NCBI RefSeq assembly: GCF_002090135.1
Contig: NZ_BBRL01000004.1
Span: 930,001-994,000 of the forward strand
Direction: 5' to 3'
DNA: 64,000 nt
DNA from: Demequina sp. NBRC 110055
GTDB taxonomy: Bacteria > Actinomycetota > Actinomycetes > Actinomycetales > Demequinaceae
The translations under genes were made by a program, and so were the position numbers. Shown here in pieces: positions 18,397 through 27,277 of this stretch (within the stretch, counting starts at the first letter, position 1; each line of letters starts with the position of its first letter). The notes under the pieces were generated by a model, which saw only the letters and a list, made by a program, of their open reading frames with translations, was not told where the DNA came from and searched no databases.

Positions 18397-19128
18397 ATGC
18401 CCAAAACCGCCGTGATCACCGGAGCCTCGAGCGGAATCGGCGCGGCCAGCGCGCGGGCGCTTGCCGCCGACGGCTGGCATGTGGTGATCGGTGCGCGCCG
18501 CGTGGACAGGCTCGAGGCGCTCGCGGCAGAGATCGGCGGGACGGCGATGGAGCTCGACGTCACCGATCAGGCCTCGGTCGACGCGTTCTGTGAGGCCGTC
18601 GAAAGCTGCGATCTGCTCCTGAACAACGCCGGCGGCGCCCTCGGCACGGCCTCGATGGCCGAGGCGGATATCGACCAGTGGCAGTGGATGTACGACGTCA
18701 ACGTGCTCGGCACGGTGCGCATGACGAAGGCCTTGCTGCCCAAGCTCGTGGCGTCGGGCGACGGGCAGGTCATCGTGATCGGTTCGATCGCGGCGCGCGA
18801 GCCCTACAAGGGTGGTGGCGGGTACAACGCGGCCAAGCATGCGGTGGCCGCGGCCACGCGGGTGCTGCGCCTCGAGCTCATCGGCCAGCCCGTGAGGGTG
18901 AGCGAAATCGACCCCGGCATGGTGGAGACGGAGTTCTCCGTGGTGCGCTTTGGCGGCGACGAGGAAAAGGCGGCCAAGGTCTACGAGGGCGTCACCCCCA
19001 TGAGTGCAGAGGACATCGCGGATGCGGTGCGCTGGGTCGCCTCACGACCCCGCCACGTGAACATCGACCAGATCCTCATGCTCGCGACCGCGCAGACCAG
19101 CGCCCAGGTGGTCCACCGCGAGCTGTAG
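18397..19128 (+). CDS. Short-chain dehydrogenase/reductase (YdfG-like)
   Basis: A 243-residue classical SDR from ATG 18397. It shows the NADP(H)-binding TGASSGIG at residues 8-15, an Arg-rich turn (ARRVDR) favouring NADP, NNAGG, and the catalytic Ser (GSIAA), Tyr and Lys (YNAAK). The segment DPGMVETEF and the C-terminal HVNIDQILM are typical of YdfG-type 3-hydroxy-acid/serine dehydrogenases. Substrate is inferred only by family. Stop is followed closely by the second copy of the 59-base element. Confidence 0.88.
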   Translation: MPKTAVITGASSGIGAASARALAADGWHVVIGARRVDRLEALAAEIGGTAMELDVTDQASVDAFCEAVESCDLLLNNAGGALGTASMAEADIDQWQWMYDVNVLGTVRMTKALLPKLVASGDGQVIVIGSIAAREPYKGGGGYNAAKHAVAAATRVLRLELIGQPVRVSEIDPGMVETEFSVVRFGGDEEKAAKVYEGVTPMSAEDIADAVRWVASRPRHVNIDQILMLATAQTSAQVVHREL

Positions 19129-19147
19129 ACGGCCCTCGCTCGTTGGT

Positions 19148-19206
19148 GCAAATGTCCCCATCTGCGGCTCGACATCGAGCTTCGTGCCGCAGATCGGGCC
19201 ACCAGG
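19148..19206. repeat. 59-base structured intergenic element, copy B
   Basis: Same layout and length as 17522-17580. The last 26 bases match at 24 positions. ATCTGCGGC pairs perfectly with GCCGCAGAT; in copy A the C-G pair is swapped to G-C partners, a compensatory change. It sits between the SDR gene and tRNA-Ala. Confidence 0.7.
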
Positions 19207-19289
19207 GGCAGAGCACGGGGCGCGACGGTGGCTGCGAGCCCCGGTGGTGGAGACCACCCCTGCCGGGGTGATAACCTAGTCTCCGCCTT

Positions 19290-19365
19290 GGGGCTGTGGC
19301 GCAGTTGGTAGCGCGTCTCGTTCGCAATGAGAAGGTCAGGGGTTCGATTCCCCTCAGCTCCACCA
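19290..19365 (+). tRNA. tRNA-Ala (anticodon CGC)
   Basis: Acceptor GGGGCTG pairs with CAGCTCC (one G-T). The anticodon stem TCTCG/TGAGA holds loop TTCGCAA, anticodon CGC. The T arm is GGGG-TTCGATT-CCCC. Discriminator A at 19362 is followed by an encoded CCA. Confidence 0.96.
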
Positions 19366-19370
19366 AGGAC

Positions 19371-19408
19371 AAGGGCCGCACCGGATGGTGCGGCCCTTCA
19401 CTTTTTCC
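19371..19408 (+). terminator. Rho-independent terminator after tRNA-Ala
   Basis: AAGGGCCGCACC pairs with GGTGCGGCCCTT (12 bp, loop GGAT), followed by a T-rich stretch CACTTTTTCC. It may also stop the convergent sirtuin transcript. Confidence 0.9.
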
Positions 19409-19433
19409 GGCGGGGTTCAGCGACCGGCAAGCG

Positions 19434-20288
19434 TCACAGGCGCTCTTGGAGTCCCTGAGCCAGCGCGTCCAGCGTCTCGCTCGTGCCGGCATCGATCTTC
19501 ACGGATGCTCGGCGATCCCCCTTGGTCGCGCCTCGATTGACGATGACGACGGGGACGCCGCGCCGGGACGCGCGTGAGACGAGACGCAAGCCGGAGTTCA
19601 CGGCGAGCGACGAGCCGGCGACCACGAGCGCGCCGGCCGCGTCGATGATCTCTTCGGCGGCCCGGGTCCATGCCGCGGGCACGTATTCCCCGAAGAACAC
19701 CACATCGGGCTTGAGGATCCCGCCGCACACGAGGCACCCGGGCACCGACACCGTCTGCCACGCGCGCGGCGCGACGTCGCCGTCGGGACCGAGTTCCACG
19801 CCATCGGGCACACCGAGCACGGGATTGTCGCGCTCGAGCCGCTGGGCGACCTCCGCGCGGGACGACGCGGACCCGCACGCGAGGCAGGTCACGCCGCGCA
19901 TGTTGCCGTGGAGCTCGACCACGCGCCGCGACCCCGCGCGCAGGTGGAGCCCATCGACGTTCTGGGTGACGAGACCCGTCACGATCCCGGCGGTCTCGAG
20001 CGCGGCCAGCGCCGCGTGTCCGGCGTTGGGGCGCGTGCTCGCGAACGCCTTCCAACCCAGGTGGGAACCGACCCAGTACCGGCGCCGGTTGGCCTCGTCG
20101 CCCACGAAGTCCTGGAACGTCATGGGGGTGCGCCGGGGAGAGTCGGCGCCGCGGTAGTCGGGGATGCCGGAGTCGGTCGAGACGCCCGCGCCGGTCAGCA
20201 CGCCGACGGTGCGGCCGGCCAGCACGTCCAGGGCGCGGGACAGCTCGGTGGTCACCGGTGCGGGGCGGCGCACGTCCTCGGTCGTCAC
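19434..20288 (-). CDS. Sir2-family NAD+-dependent protein deacylase
   Basis: A 284-residue sirtuin starting at GTG 20288 after GGAGG. Motifs in order: GAGVSTDSGIPDYRG (NAD pocket), TQNVDGLH with the catalytic His in VELHGN, two zinc-binding Cys pairs (CLACG, CLVCG) and VVAGSSLAV. It removes acyl groups from lysines using NAD+, giving nicotinamide and O-acyl-ADP-ribose. The zinc insert is longer than in CobB. The GNAT-sirtuin relationship in the genome cannot be judged here. Probably monocistronic. Confidence 0.92.
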   Translation of the reverse strand: MTTEDVRRPAPVTTELSRALDVLAGRTVGVLTGAGVSTDSGIPDYRGADSPRRTPMTFQDFVGDEANRRRYWVGSHLGWKAFASTRPNAGHAALAALETAGIVTGLVTQNVDGLHLRAGSRRVVELHGNMRGVTCLACGSASSRAEVAQRLERDNPVLGVPDGVELGPDGDVAPRAWQTVSVPGCLVCGGILKPDVVFFGEYVPAAWTRAAEEIIDAAGALVVAGSSLAVNSGLRLVSRASRRGVPVVIVNRGATKGDRRASVKIDAGTSETLDALAQGLQERL

Positions 20289-20436
20289 GGGCTACCTCCA
20301 GGCCGTCTCGCTCATGTGGGTTCACTCGATCGTCGCACGGGGCGCGCTGCCCGTGTCGCCACTTATCGGCCTATGCCTGGTGCGGCTTCTGTGGAAAGCC
20401 TCCCCTTGAGCGGTGTTGCCCGCTACTGTCGGGGCC

Positions 20437-21564
20437 ATGGCATCGGGGGCGCATGCATACCTGACGGGACTCGGCAGCTATCTGCCAGGGGATCCGGTCG
20501 ACAACGACGGCATTGCGGCGCGCCTGGGAGGCGACGACAGAGTCACCGATCGGATCCGCCGGCGCGTGCTCGAGGAAAACGGCATCCGCACCCGCCACTA
20601 CGCGCTCGACGCGCACGGTGAGCCCACCGAGCTCAACGAGGAACTCGCGGTGAAGGCGCTGCAGGCAGCGTTAGCCGACCGCGGCATCGGCCCCGCGGAC
20701 CTGCGCATGCTCGCCGTCGCGACCACTCAGGGCGACGCGCTCGTGCCTGGCTTCGGCTCCATGGTGCACGGACGCCTGGGCGGAGGGCCGATGCAGGTGC
20801 TGACCGCCGCGGGCGTGTGCGCCTCGAGCCTCGCGGCCCTTGATGCCGCCGTCGCCAAGATTCGCCTGGGTGACCACCCGCGCGCCGCCGTGGTGGCCTC
20901 GGAGCTGCCCAGCCGAAGCCTGCGCCAGCGGCGCTTCGACGGCATCAACGCCCGCATGGATTCGCACTTCCTGCGCTGGATGCTCTCCGACGGTGCCGGC
21001 GCCGCCGTCGTCGAGTTTCAGCCCCACCCCACCCGGCCGTCGCTGCGCGTGGACTGGGTACGCCACGTCTCTCTCGCCCACGACCACGACGTGTGTATGC
21101 GCTCGGGCATGGACGGCATCGACCCCGCCGTGGGCTCCACGTGGCAGGACGTGCCGGTGGCGGAGGCCGAGGCCAGGGGCATGTTCGTGCTGCGCCAGGA
21201 CACGGCGGTGCTCGGGGAGCTCGCGGAGGCGGGCATCGCCCAGTTCGAGGAACTCGTCGATACGGGGCTCATCGACCTCAAGCACCTCGACCACGTCGTC
21301 TGCCACTACAGCACCCACGCCTTTCGCGACCTCGCGTTCGATGGCATCAAGAAGCGCATGCCGAGCCTCGACACGGACCGCTGGTACTCCAACCTCGAGA
21401 GTCGCGGCAACACGGGTTCGGCCAGCATCTTCATCGCGCTCGAGGAGGCCTGGCACTCGGGTCGCTTCCTCCCGGGCCAGACCGTCTTGCTCGCCGTTCC
21501 CGAGTCGGCCCGCTTCGCGTTCGCCTTTGCCCACCTCACCGTCGTCGGCCCCGCCGGCAGTTAA
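20437..21564 (+). CDS. FabH-like 3-oxoacyl-ACP synthase III homologue
   Basis: A 375-residue thiolase-fold ketosynthase from ATG 20437. The triad is complete: Cys in AAGVCASSL, His in VCHYSTHAF and Asn in SRGNTGSAS. The surroundings differ from housekeeping FabH (usual HQAN is changed), so it probably uses an unusual acyl starter or performs a non-decarboxylative condensation. It leads a tight cluster: a haem-oxygenase-like oxidase begins 11 bases after its stop with AAGGAG, then an uncharacterised protein with no gap, then a small zinc/membrane protein. Together they look like a dedicated lipid or small-molecule pathway. Product unknown. Confidence 0.85.
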   Translation: MASGAHAYLTGLGSYLPGDPVDNDGIAARLGGDDRVTDRIRRRVLEENGIRTRHYALDAHGEPTELNEELAVKALQAALADRGIGPADLRMLAVATTQGDALVPGFGSMVHGRLGGGPMQVLTAAGVCASSLAALDAAVAKIRLGDHPRAAVVASELPSRSLRQRRFDGINARMDSHFLRWMLSDGAGAAVVEFQPHPTRPSLRVDWVRHVSLAHDHDVCMRSGMDGIDPAVGSTWQDVPVAEAEARGMFVLRQDTAVLGELAEAGIAQFEELVDTGLIDLKHLDHVVCHYSTHAFRDLAFDGIKKRMPSLDTDRWYSNLESRGNTGSASIFIALEEAWHSGRFLPGQTVLLAVPESARFAFAFAHLTVVGPAGS

Positions 21565-21575
21565 GGAGACACCTC

Positions 21576-22244
21576 GTGACCGTCACCGAAGCCCCCTCGC
21601 TCGCCGACAGCCTCGCGCAGGTGTGGGCCGACTTTGAAGACCAGCTCGACCGCGTCCCCGTCCTGCAACGCCTCGCCGACGGCACCGTGACCCTCGAGGA
21701 CTATCAGCGCTTGCTGTTCAACCTTCGTCAGCAGGTGGTCGACGGCTCGCCGTGGATCTCGCGCGCCGCCTCGAACTTCGACATCGATCACTTCGAGCTG
21801 CGCACGGCCGCGATCCGTCACGCCGAGGAGGAGCACCGCGACTTCCTGATGCTCGAGCGCGACTACGTGGCTGTGGGCGGCTCACTCGAGGAGCTGCGCG
21901 CGGGCCGCAAGAACATCGGCTCCGAGGCGCTGTCGGGCTTCATGTTCACGTATGCCGACCGGCCCAATCCCGTGGGCCTGCTGGGTGCCATGTTCATCAT
22001 CGAGGGCCTGGGCGCCCGCCGCGCCGCCGGATGGGCGCGACGCTTCCAAGAGGTGCTGGGGCTCGCCGACGGTCAGGTGCACTTCATGCTCTATCACCAG
22101 GAGGCCGACGGTGAGCACACGGGGAACCTGGAGGCCATCCTCACCTCGGGCATGATCGACGACCATGCCGGCGCGGAGATCGTCCGCTGCGCGCAGGTCG
22201 TCGCCAGGCTTTACGCGATGCAGCTGACGGAACTGGACAACTAG
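21576..22244 (+). CDS. Haem-oxygenase-like non-haem iron oxidase (HDO superfamily)
   Basis: A 222-residue all-helical protein starting at GTG 21576. It carries the HDO metal-ligand pattern: Glu84 and His87 (HAEEEH), Glu143 (FIIEGLG), then His174, Asp178 and His181 in HQEADGEH (H-x3-D-x2-H). Characterised relatives include UndA (fatty acid to alkene), CADD and BesC, which use one or two irons and O2. Keeping all ligands implies an active oxygenase. Its place after a ketosynthase suggests that it acts on the acyl product, for example by decarboxylation or C-H/C-N oxidation. That is inference. Confidence 0.8.
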   Translation: MTVTEAPSLADSLAQVWADFEDQLDRVPVLQRLADGTVTLEDYQRLLFNLRQQVVDGSPWISRAASNFDIDHFELRTAAIRHAEEEHRDFLMLERDYVAVGGSLEELRAGRKNIGSEALSGFMFTYADRPNPVGLLGAMFIIEGLGARRAAGWARRFQEVLGLADGQVHFMLYHQEADGEHTGNLEAILTSGMIDDHAGAEIVRCAQVVARLYAMQLTELDN

Positions 22245-23072
22245 ATGGGGGCCGCGCGCTCGAATCCGAGCATGTGGGAGGCGGTCTACGCCGATCCCTC
22301 CGTCCCGCTCGAGCGCGCCGTGGTGCGCCAGATCATCGCCGACCAGCAGCGCCCCTCGCGCCGGTGGTTCTACCCCATCGCCCGCATCCTGTCGCGCGTC
22401 ACGGTGGCGGTGATCTCGGTCGTCAAACGGGTGGCCCCGTTTCGCTGGATGCCGTTGGCGATGATGGACTGGCTGTGCGTGTGGTTCCTGCGCCGCGGCG
22501 TCTCGCCCGATGCTGTCGAGCTGCTCATCCGGCACTTCGTGGTCGAGACCAACCTGGTCAACTTCATCATCCGCAACACCCCGGTCGCGATGGAGCCGGT
22601 GGCGCTGCGCCCCACCGCGCTCGCGGGCCTCGGCGACCAGGCGGTCGTCGAGCACGACGTCAACGTGTACGACGTGCTCATCGCCCTCGACGGCGCCCGC
22701 ATCACGCGCCCGGAGTCGCTGAACTTCGCCCATCTCGACGTGCCCGCCCTGGACGCGGAGCGCGGCCGACGCCGGTTCCTGCGCCTCGACATCCAGACCG
22801 CGTTGTGCCTGATGAACATCCCGTTCTCGATGGCGCTGACGCTCGAGGAGTACCGCCGCGCCGTCCACTCCATGCGCTTCGACGACTCGTTCCTCGAGAT
22901 CCTCACGCTGCTCACGGGAGATGACGAGTTCCGCCACTGGAAGGCGGGCGGCATGAGCCTGTGGATGGACTCCAACGTCGACGTTCCGCAGATGGTGTAC
23001 CGGCATGCGCTGGTCTGTGAGTACGCGCACGCGCGGCTGGTGGAGCACGCCGCATCGACCCTGGAAAGGTGA
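22245..23072 (+). CDS. Conserved hypothetical protein of the ketosynthase/HDO cluster
   Basis: A 275-residue protein whose ATG directly follows the HDO stop, so translation is coupled. I do not recognise the family. A hydrophobic stretch near residues 44-85 (ILSRVTVAVISVVKRVAPF; MPLAMMDWLCVWFL) could lie in or on the membrane. The rest is helical with conserved-looking acidic and His residues (LIRHFVVETNLVNFIIRN; HDVNVYDVLIALD; DDEFRHWKAGGMSLW). It may be an enzyme or membrane-associated partner for the HDO product. No defined motif supports a specific reaction. Confidence 0.6.
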   Translation: MGAARSNPSMWEAVYADPSVPLERAVVRQIIADQQRPSRRWFYPIARILSRVTVAVISVVKRVAPFRWMPLAMMDWLCVWFLRRGVSPDAVELLIRHFVVETNLVNFIIRNTPVAMEPVALRPTALAGLGDQAVVEHDVNVYDVLIALDGARITRPESLNFAHLDVPALDAERGRRRFLRLDIQTALCLMNIPFSMALTLEEYRRAVHSMRFDDSFLEILTLLTGDDEFRHWKAGGMSLWMDSNVDVPQMVYRHALVCEYAHARLVEHAASTLER

Positions 23073-23078
23073 GTTCAC

Positions 23079-23396
23079 ATGGGCCACGACGCAACCGACG
23101 GCACCCTGGTATGTGACATGTGCGGCGTCTCCCTCGACGGGGACTCGTGGCTCGCCGTCGCCGTGACACGCCCGCATGCGACGAGCCTCGGCGACGTGGG
23201 CGCGGTCTTCTGCGGCCAGCCCCACGCCGCCGCCTGGATCGCCTCGCCCCTGCCCGATCCCGCGCCGCTCCACGCCGAGCCGCGCTCCGGCCGCGATCGC
23301 GCCGCGACCGCCGGCTTCTGGGCCGTCGTCGCCGTGGTCGCGACCTTCTCGCTCGCGGGAGTCGTGGCGGTCGCCCAGTGGGCAGGACTGGTCTGA
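23079..23396 (+). CDS. Small zinc-ribbon protein with one membrane helix
   Basis: A 105-residue protein starting six bases after the previous gene. A CDMC pair near residue 12 and FCGQPHAAAW near residue 46 could bind a metal. A single transmembrane helix lies at the C terminus (FWAVVAVVATFSLAGVVAVA). It ends the co-directional cluster, 10 bases before the convergent cardiolipin synthase stop. Function unknown; it may tether the pathway to the membrane or be an unrelated hitchhiker. Confidence 0.6.
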   Translation: MGHDATDGTLVCDMCGVSLDGDSWLAVAVTRPHATSLGDVGAVFCGQPHAAAWIASPLPDPAPLHAEPRSGRDRAATAGFWAVVAVVATFSLAGVVAVAQWAGLV

Positions 23397-23406
23397 CCTC
23401 GAGCCG

Positions 23407-24855
23407 CTATTGGATGGCCGACGTCAGCCGCGTGATGCTCTCGAGCGTGCGCCGGTACAGGGGGCGCTGTCGCCAGGTCTCGACGGTGAGCTGGCTTGAA
23501 GACGCCTGGTAGGTGTCCGTGATGGCGGTCAGTTCTTGCGCGACCGCCTCGTCGTAGCAGATCAGCGAGAGCTCGGAGTTGAGCTCGAACGAGCGCATGT
23601 CCATGTTGCTCGAGCCCACGATCGCCACCTTGCCGTCGACCACGATGTACTTCGAGTGCAGGAGGGTTGGCGCCCGGTACAGGTAGATCTCGACGCCCGC
23701 CTCGAGCAGCACCGCGTAGTACGACCGCTGCGCGTAGCCGATCATCCACTGGTCCATCGCCTCGGAGTTGATCATGCGCACCCGCACGCCGCGGTGTACG
23801 GCGGAGACGATCGCCTCCAGCAGGGCCTCGGAGGGCACGAAGTAGGGGTTCACGATGATGATGTCGGTGCGCGCGAGATGCAACAGGTGGGTGAAAACCG
23901 CGAGGTTGTTCTCGCCGTCGAATCCGGGTCCACTCGGTAAGACCTGCAGGGAGACGCCCGGAAGCGAGGATGCCTCGTCGCTCGGGGGCTGTAGCGGGTC
24001 ATCGAACGAACCACCCTCCGAGACCCAGTCGGTCATGAACAGCGTGGCGAGTTCGATCGCGATCGGCCCCGACGCGCGCACCACCAGCTCGTCATAGGCG
24101 ATGTCGTCCTTGCGGTGGTACGTGCGGTCGATCATGTTCTGCGAACCGGTGTATCCGATGGCGTTGTCGACCACCACGATCTTGCGGTGGTTGCGCAGGT
24201 CGGGGCGGACGTACCCCTTGCCGGGAAGGCGCAGCGGCAGGATGGCGCGGTGCGCGATTCGCGCGGAGGCGAGGAACTGCAGCATGGGCTTCTTGCCGTC
24301 GTAGCTGCGCGATCCCCACTCGTCGTAGAGGACCCTGACGTCGACTCCACGGCCCTTGGCCGCCGCGAGCGCCTCGAAGAAGGGGAGCGTGGTGTCGTCG
24401 AGGGTCATCGCGTAGTACTCGACCCACACGCTGTGGCGGGCGGAGTCGATGTCGCGCACGATCGCCTCGAGCGATGCGCCGTAGTCATTGAGGATGTCGA
24501 GCGAGTTTCCCGCCATGACGGGCAGCCGCCCGTAGTCCCACGCCAGGCGCTCCACGGAGTGGTACGCCGGGTCCACCGCGGCGTCAATGACGCCGGCGCC
24601 CATGCGCCGCTTGGCCTCCACCACCTGGGCGTCGATGGTGGCGTTGATGCGCGTCTGGACGTCGCGCCGCGCCTGCGGCAGCTTGTAGTGCCCCAACAAC
24701 AGGAAGGCCAACCAGCCGGGCACAGGCAAAATGACGATGAGCAGGATCCAGGCCATGCCCGCGGTCGGACGTCGCCGGGGCGGGATCACCACCACGGCCA
24801 GCACGATCAGCATCCACCAGAGGACGGCGGAGAACGTCGCCGGAACCGTGATCAT
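23407..24855 (-). CDS. cls: Cardiolipin synthase (phospholipase D family)
   Basis: A 482-residue protein from ATG 24855. Two N-terminal membrane helices (residues 6-22 and 34-54) precede two HKD domains: NHRKIVVVD with GSQNM, and HSKYIVVD with GSSNMDMRSF. It joins two phosphatidylglycerols, or PG and another lipid, into cardiolipin at the inner membrane face. Length and topology match bacterial ClsA. Divergently arranged with the Pif1-like helicase, the gap being 54 bases. Confidence 0.92.
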   Translation of the reverse strand: MITVPATFSAVLWWMLIVLAVVVIPPRRRPTAGMAWILLIVILPVPGWLAFLLLGHYKLPQARRDVQTRINATIDAQVVEAKRRMGAGVIDAAVDPAYHSVERLAWDYGRLPVMAGNSLDILNDYGASLEAIVRDIDSARHSVWVEYYAMTLDDTTLPFFEALAAAKGRGVDVRVLYDEWGSRSYDGKKPMLQFLASARIAHRAILPLRLPGKGYVRPDLRNHRKIVVVDNAIGYTGSQNMIDRTYHRKDDIAYDELVVRASGPIAIELATLFMTDWVSEGGSFDDPLQPPSDEASSLPGVSLQVLPSGPGFDGENNLAVFTHLLHLARTDIIIVNPYFVPSEALLEAIVSAVHRGVRVRMINSEAMDQWMIGYAQRSYYAVLLEAGVEIYLYRAPTLLHSKYIVVDGKVAIVGSSNMDMRSFELNSELSLICYDEAVAQELTAITDTYQASSSQLTVETWRQRPLYRRTLESITRLTSAIQ

Positions 24856-24909
24856 GGCCGTCAGAGTACGGGACGCCGTGGCCGTAGCCGCGGCTAGGCT
24901 CGCACCACC

Positions 24910-27246
24910 ATGAGCGCTCAGCAAACGTCGCCGGCGGGCATCACCCTCACCGACGAGTTCGAGCGCGCCCTCGCGCTGCTGCACGCCGGCGCCAACGTCT
25001 TCCTGACGGGCCGGGCCGGCACCGGTAAGTCCACGCTCATCCGTCACTTTCTCAGCGACACCAGCCGCCGTGCCGTTACCGTCGCGCCGACCGGCATCGC
25101 CGCGCTCAACGTGGACGGCTTCACCATCCACCGTCTGTTCTCCTTCCCCATGGGGGTGACGGAGGACACGGTGCTGAGCCGCGCCTACTACCCGGGCCGG
25201 TTCGCCGCGACGCTCAAGGAACTCGAGATCCTCATCGTCGACGAGGCCTCCATGGTGCGCGCCGACCTGTTCGATGCGATGGTCGCGGCGCTCGAGAGGT
25301 TCGGACCCCACCCCGGCGAGCCGTGCGGCGGAGTCCAGCTGGTGCTCGTCGGCGACCTCCATCAGCTTCCGCCCGTCGTGCGCGACGGCGAGGTCGACCA
25401 CTTCGATGCGCACTACGGCACGCCCTACTTCTTCTCCGCCCGTCGCTTCGAGCGGGGCCACTTCCCCGTGGTCGAACTCACCCACGTGTTCCGCCAACAC
25501 GGTGACGCGGCGCTCGTCGACATCCTCAACGCCGTGCGCGAGGGCGCCCTCCTCGAGGACGCGAGGCGGACCCTCAACGCCCGCACCGATCCGGACTTCG
25601 AGCCGCCCGCCCACGAGTTCTGGCTGACCCTCGCCACCACGAACCGCATCGTCCGCTCCCGCAACCGGCAGATGCTTGAGCGCCTCGACGCCCGACCCCG
25701 CTCCTACCGCGCCAGCATCCGGGGCGACATGGACGGCTTTGAGCTACCCACCGAAGAGGTGCTCGACCTCGCCGTCGGCGCCCAGGTGATGCTGCTCAGC
25801 AACGACCCGGCCGACCGCTGGGCCAACGGCACGCTGGGCCGCATCAGGGCGCTGATCGACACGCCGAACGGCCCCGAGGCGCGCGTGGGACTCCAGGACG
25901 GCTCCGTGGTCGCGGTCGGCGCTCATACCTGGGAGATCACTCGTCCGATCGTCACCGGCGGCGGGCTCGGCCGCGAGGTGGTCGGCACCTTCACGCAGCT
26001 GCCCATGAAGCTCGCGTGGGCCATCACCATCCACAAGTCCCAGGGCCAGACCCTCGAGCGCGTGGTCGTGGACCTCACCGGCGGCACCTTCGCCAACGGC
26101 CAGCTCTACGTGGCGCTCAGCCGCTGCACGAGCCTCGAGGGGCTGGTCCTCAAGCGCGACGTGCTGCCGCGCGACCTCAAGACCGACGGACGCATCCGCC
26201 GCTTCCTTGGTGCCGGTTCTCAGGCGGCCGATGCCGTGGCGGGGGAGGCGTACCTGGCCGTCCTCACCGTGGGTCAGGCGGGCGACCGCTACCGTCCGCG
26301 CCCGGTCGAGATCGCCGTCGTGACCGACGACGGCGACGAGGCCACGACGGTGGTGAACCCGACGAGCGACCTGTACGAGGCCCAGGCCCAATTCGGCCTC
26401 ACCACCCGGGACGTGCAGCTCGCGCCCGTGCTGGCCGAGGCTTGGGCCTCTCTGTCGCCCCTGCTCGCGGGCCGCGTGCCCGTGGGCGTGGGCATCGACC
26501 AGGCGCTCGGCTGGATCGACTTTGAACTCAAGCGTCACGGGCACGTCGAGGCCATGGCGCTCGGAGTCGAGCTGCCCGCCGCGGCGCTTGCGGACGCCGA
26601 CCGCGCCGCGCTGCGCGCACCCACCGCGCTCGCCCGCGCCCGCGCGATCCGGGATGCCGCCGCCCGCTGGCGCCTCGGTCATGCGCCCCTCACGGCAGCA
26701 GGCACCGCCTTCTCGGCCCTTCCGCGCGGCCGCGGCTACCTGCTGGCCCGCACCACGGGCGACGAGGGGACGGCGGGCCCGACCGGCTTCGTCGTGGGCG
26801 GCAACCTCTCCGCCGAGGACGATCCGGCGGCGGTGCTCGCCGACCTGCTCGGTGCCGCCTGGGGACGCGTCATCGATAAGGACGAGGCCGTGATGACCCG
26901 GCTGCGAGAGGCCGAGCGTCACTTCGGCGTCGAGGTGCTACCGCCCGACCTCACCCTCGAGGGGCCCGCGGACCCCGCAACCCTACTGACGCCCGGCGCC
27001 CGCGTGTGTTTCACCGGCACCGTGATGTCCGCCCGCGGCATGATCGACCGCTCCCGCATGGAGCGGATGGCGACGGCCGCCGGCCTGGTGCCCGTCCCGT
27101 CGGTCACGAAGACCCGCACCGACCTGCTGGTGGTCGCCGAGCGCGGTACCCAGTCGGGTAAGGCCCGCAAGGCCGCGGAGTACGGCAAGCCCATCCTTGA
27201 CGCCGAGGCGTTCCTCACCTGGGTCGACGAGGCGCGGTCATCGTGA
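24910..27246 (+). CDS. Pif1/RecD-like DNA helicase with C-terminal BRCT domain
   Basis: A 778-residue SF1B helicase. Walker A is GRAGTGKST (Lys40), Walker B LIVDEASM (Asp111, Glu112), motif III GDLHQLPPV, and the C-terminal motifs VMLLSNDPADRWANGTLG and AWAITIHKSQGQTL (with YVALSRCTSLEGL) match Pif1-type enzymes. Residues about 687-778 form a BRCT domain like that of NAD+ DNA ligase (VCFTGTVMSARGMIDR, LVVAERGTQSGKARKA). The fusion suggests a 5'-3' helicase recruited to repair or replication intermediates. A middle region (about 430-680) is unassigned. Confidence 0.88.
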   Translation: MSAQQTSPAGITLTDEFERALALLHAGANVFLTGRAGTGKSTLIRHFLSDTSRRAVTVAPTGIAALNVDGFTIHRLFSFPMGVTEDTVLSRAYYPGRFAATLKELEILIVDEASMVRADLFDAMVAALERFGPHPGEPCGGVQLVLVGDLHQLPPVVRDGEVDHFDAHYGTPYFFSARRFERGHFPVVELTHVFRQHGDAALVDILNAVREGALLEDARRTLNARTDPDFEPPAHEFWLTLATTNRIVRSRNRQMLERLDARPRSYRASIRGDMDGFELPTEEVLDLAVGAQVMLLSNDPADRWANGTLGRIRALIDTPNGPEARVGLQDGSVVAVGAHTWEITRPIVTGGGLGREVVGTFTQLPMKLAWAITIHKSQGQTLERVVVDLTGGTFANGQLYVALSRCTSLEGLVLKRDVLPRDLKTDGRIRRFLGAGSQAADAVAGEAYLAVLTVGQAGDRYRPRPVEIAVVTDDGDEATTVVNPTSDLYEAQAQFGLTTRDVQLAPVLAEAWASLSPLLAGRVPVGVGIDQALGWIDFELKRHGHVEAMALGVELPAAALADADRAALRAPTALARARAIRDAAARWRLGHAPLTAAGTAFSALPRGRGYLLARTTGDEGTAGPTGFVVGGNLSAEDDPAAVLADLLGAAWGRVIDKDEAVMTRLREAERHFGVEVLPPDLTLEGPADPATLLTPGARVCFTGTVMSARGMIDRSRMERMATAAGLVPVPSVTKTRTDLLVVAERGTQSGKARKAAEYGKPILDAEAFLTWVDEARSS

Positions 27247-27277
27247 CGCGCGTGCCCCGCGGTGAGACGATGCGGTC

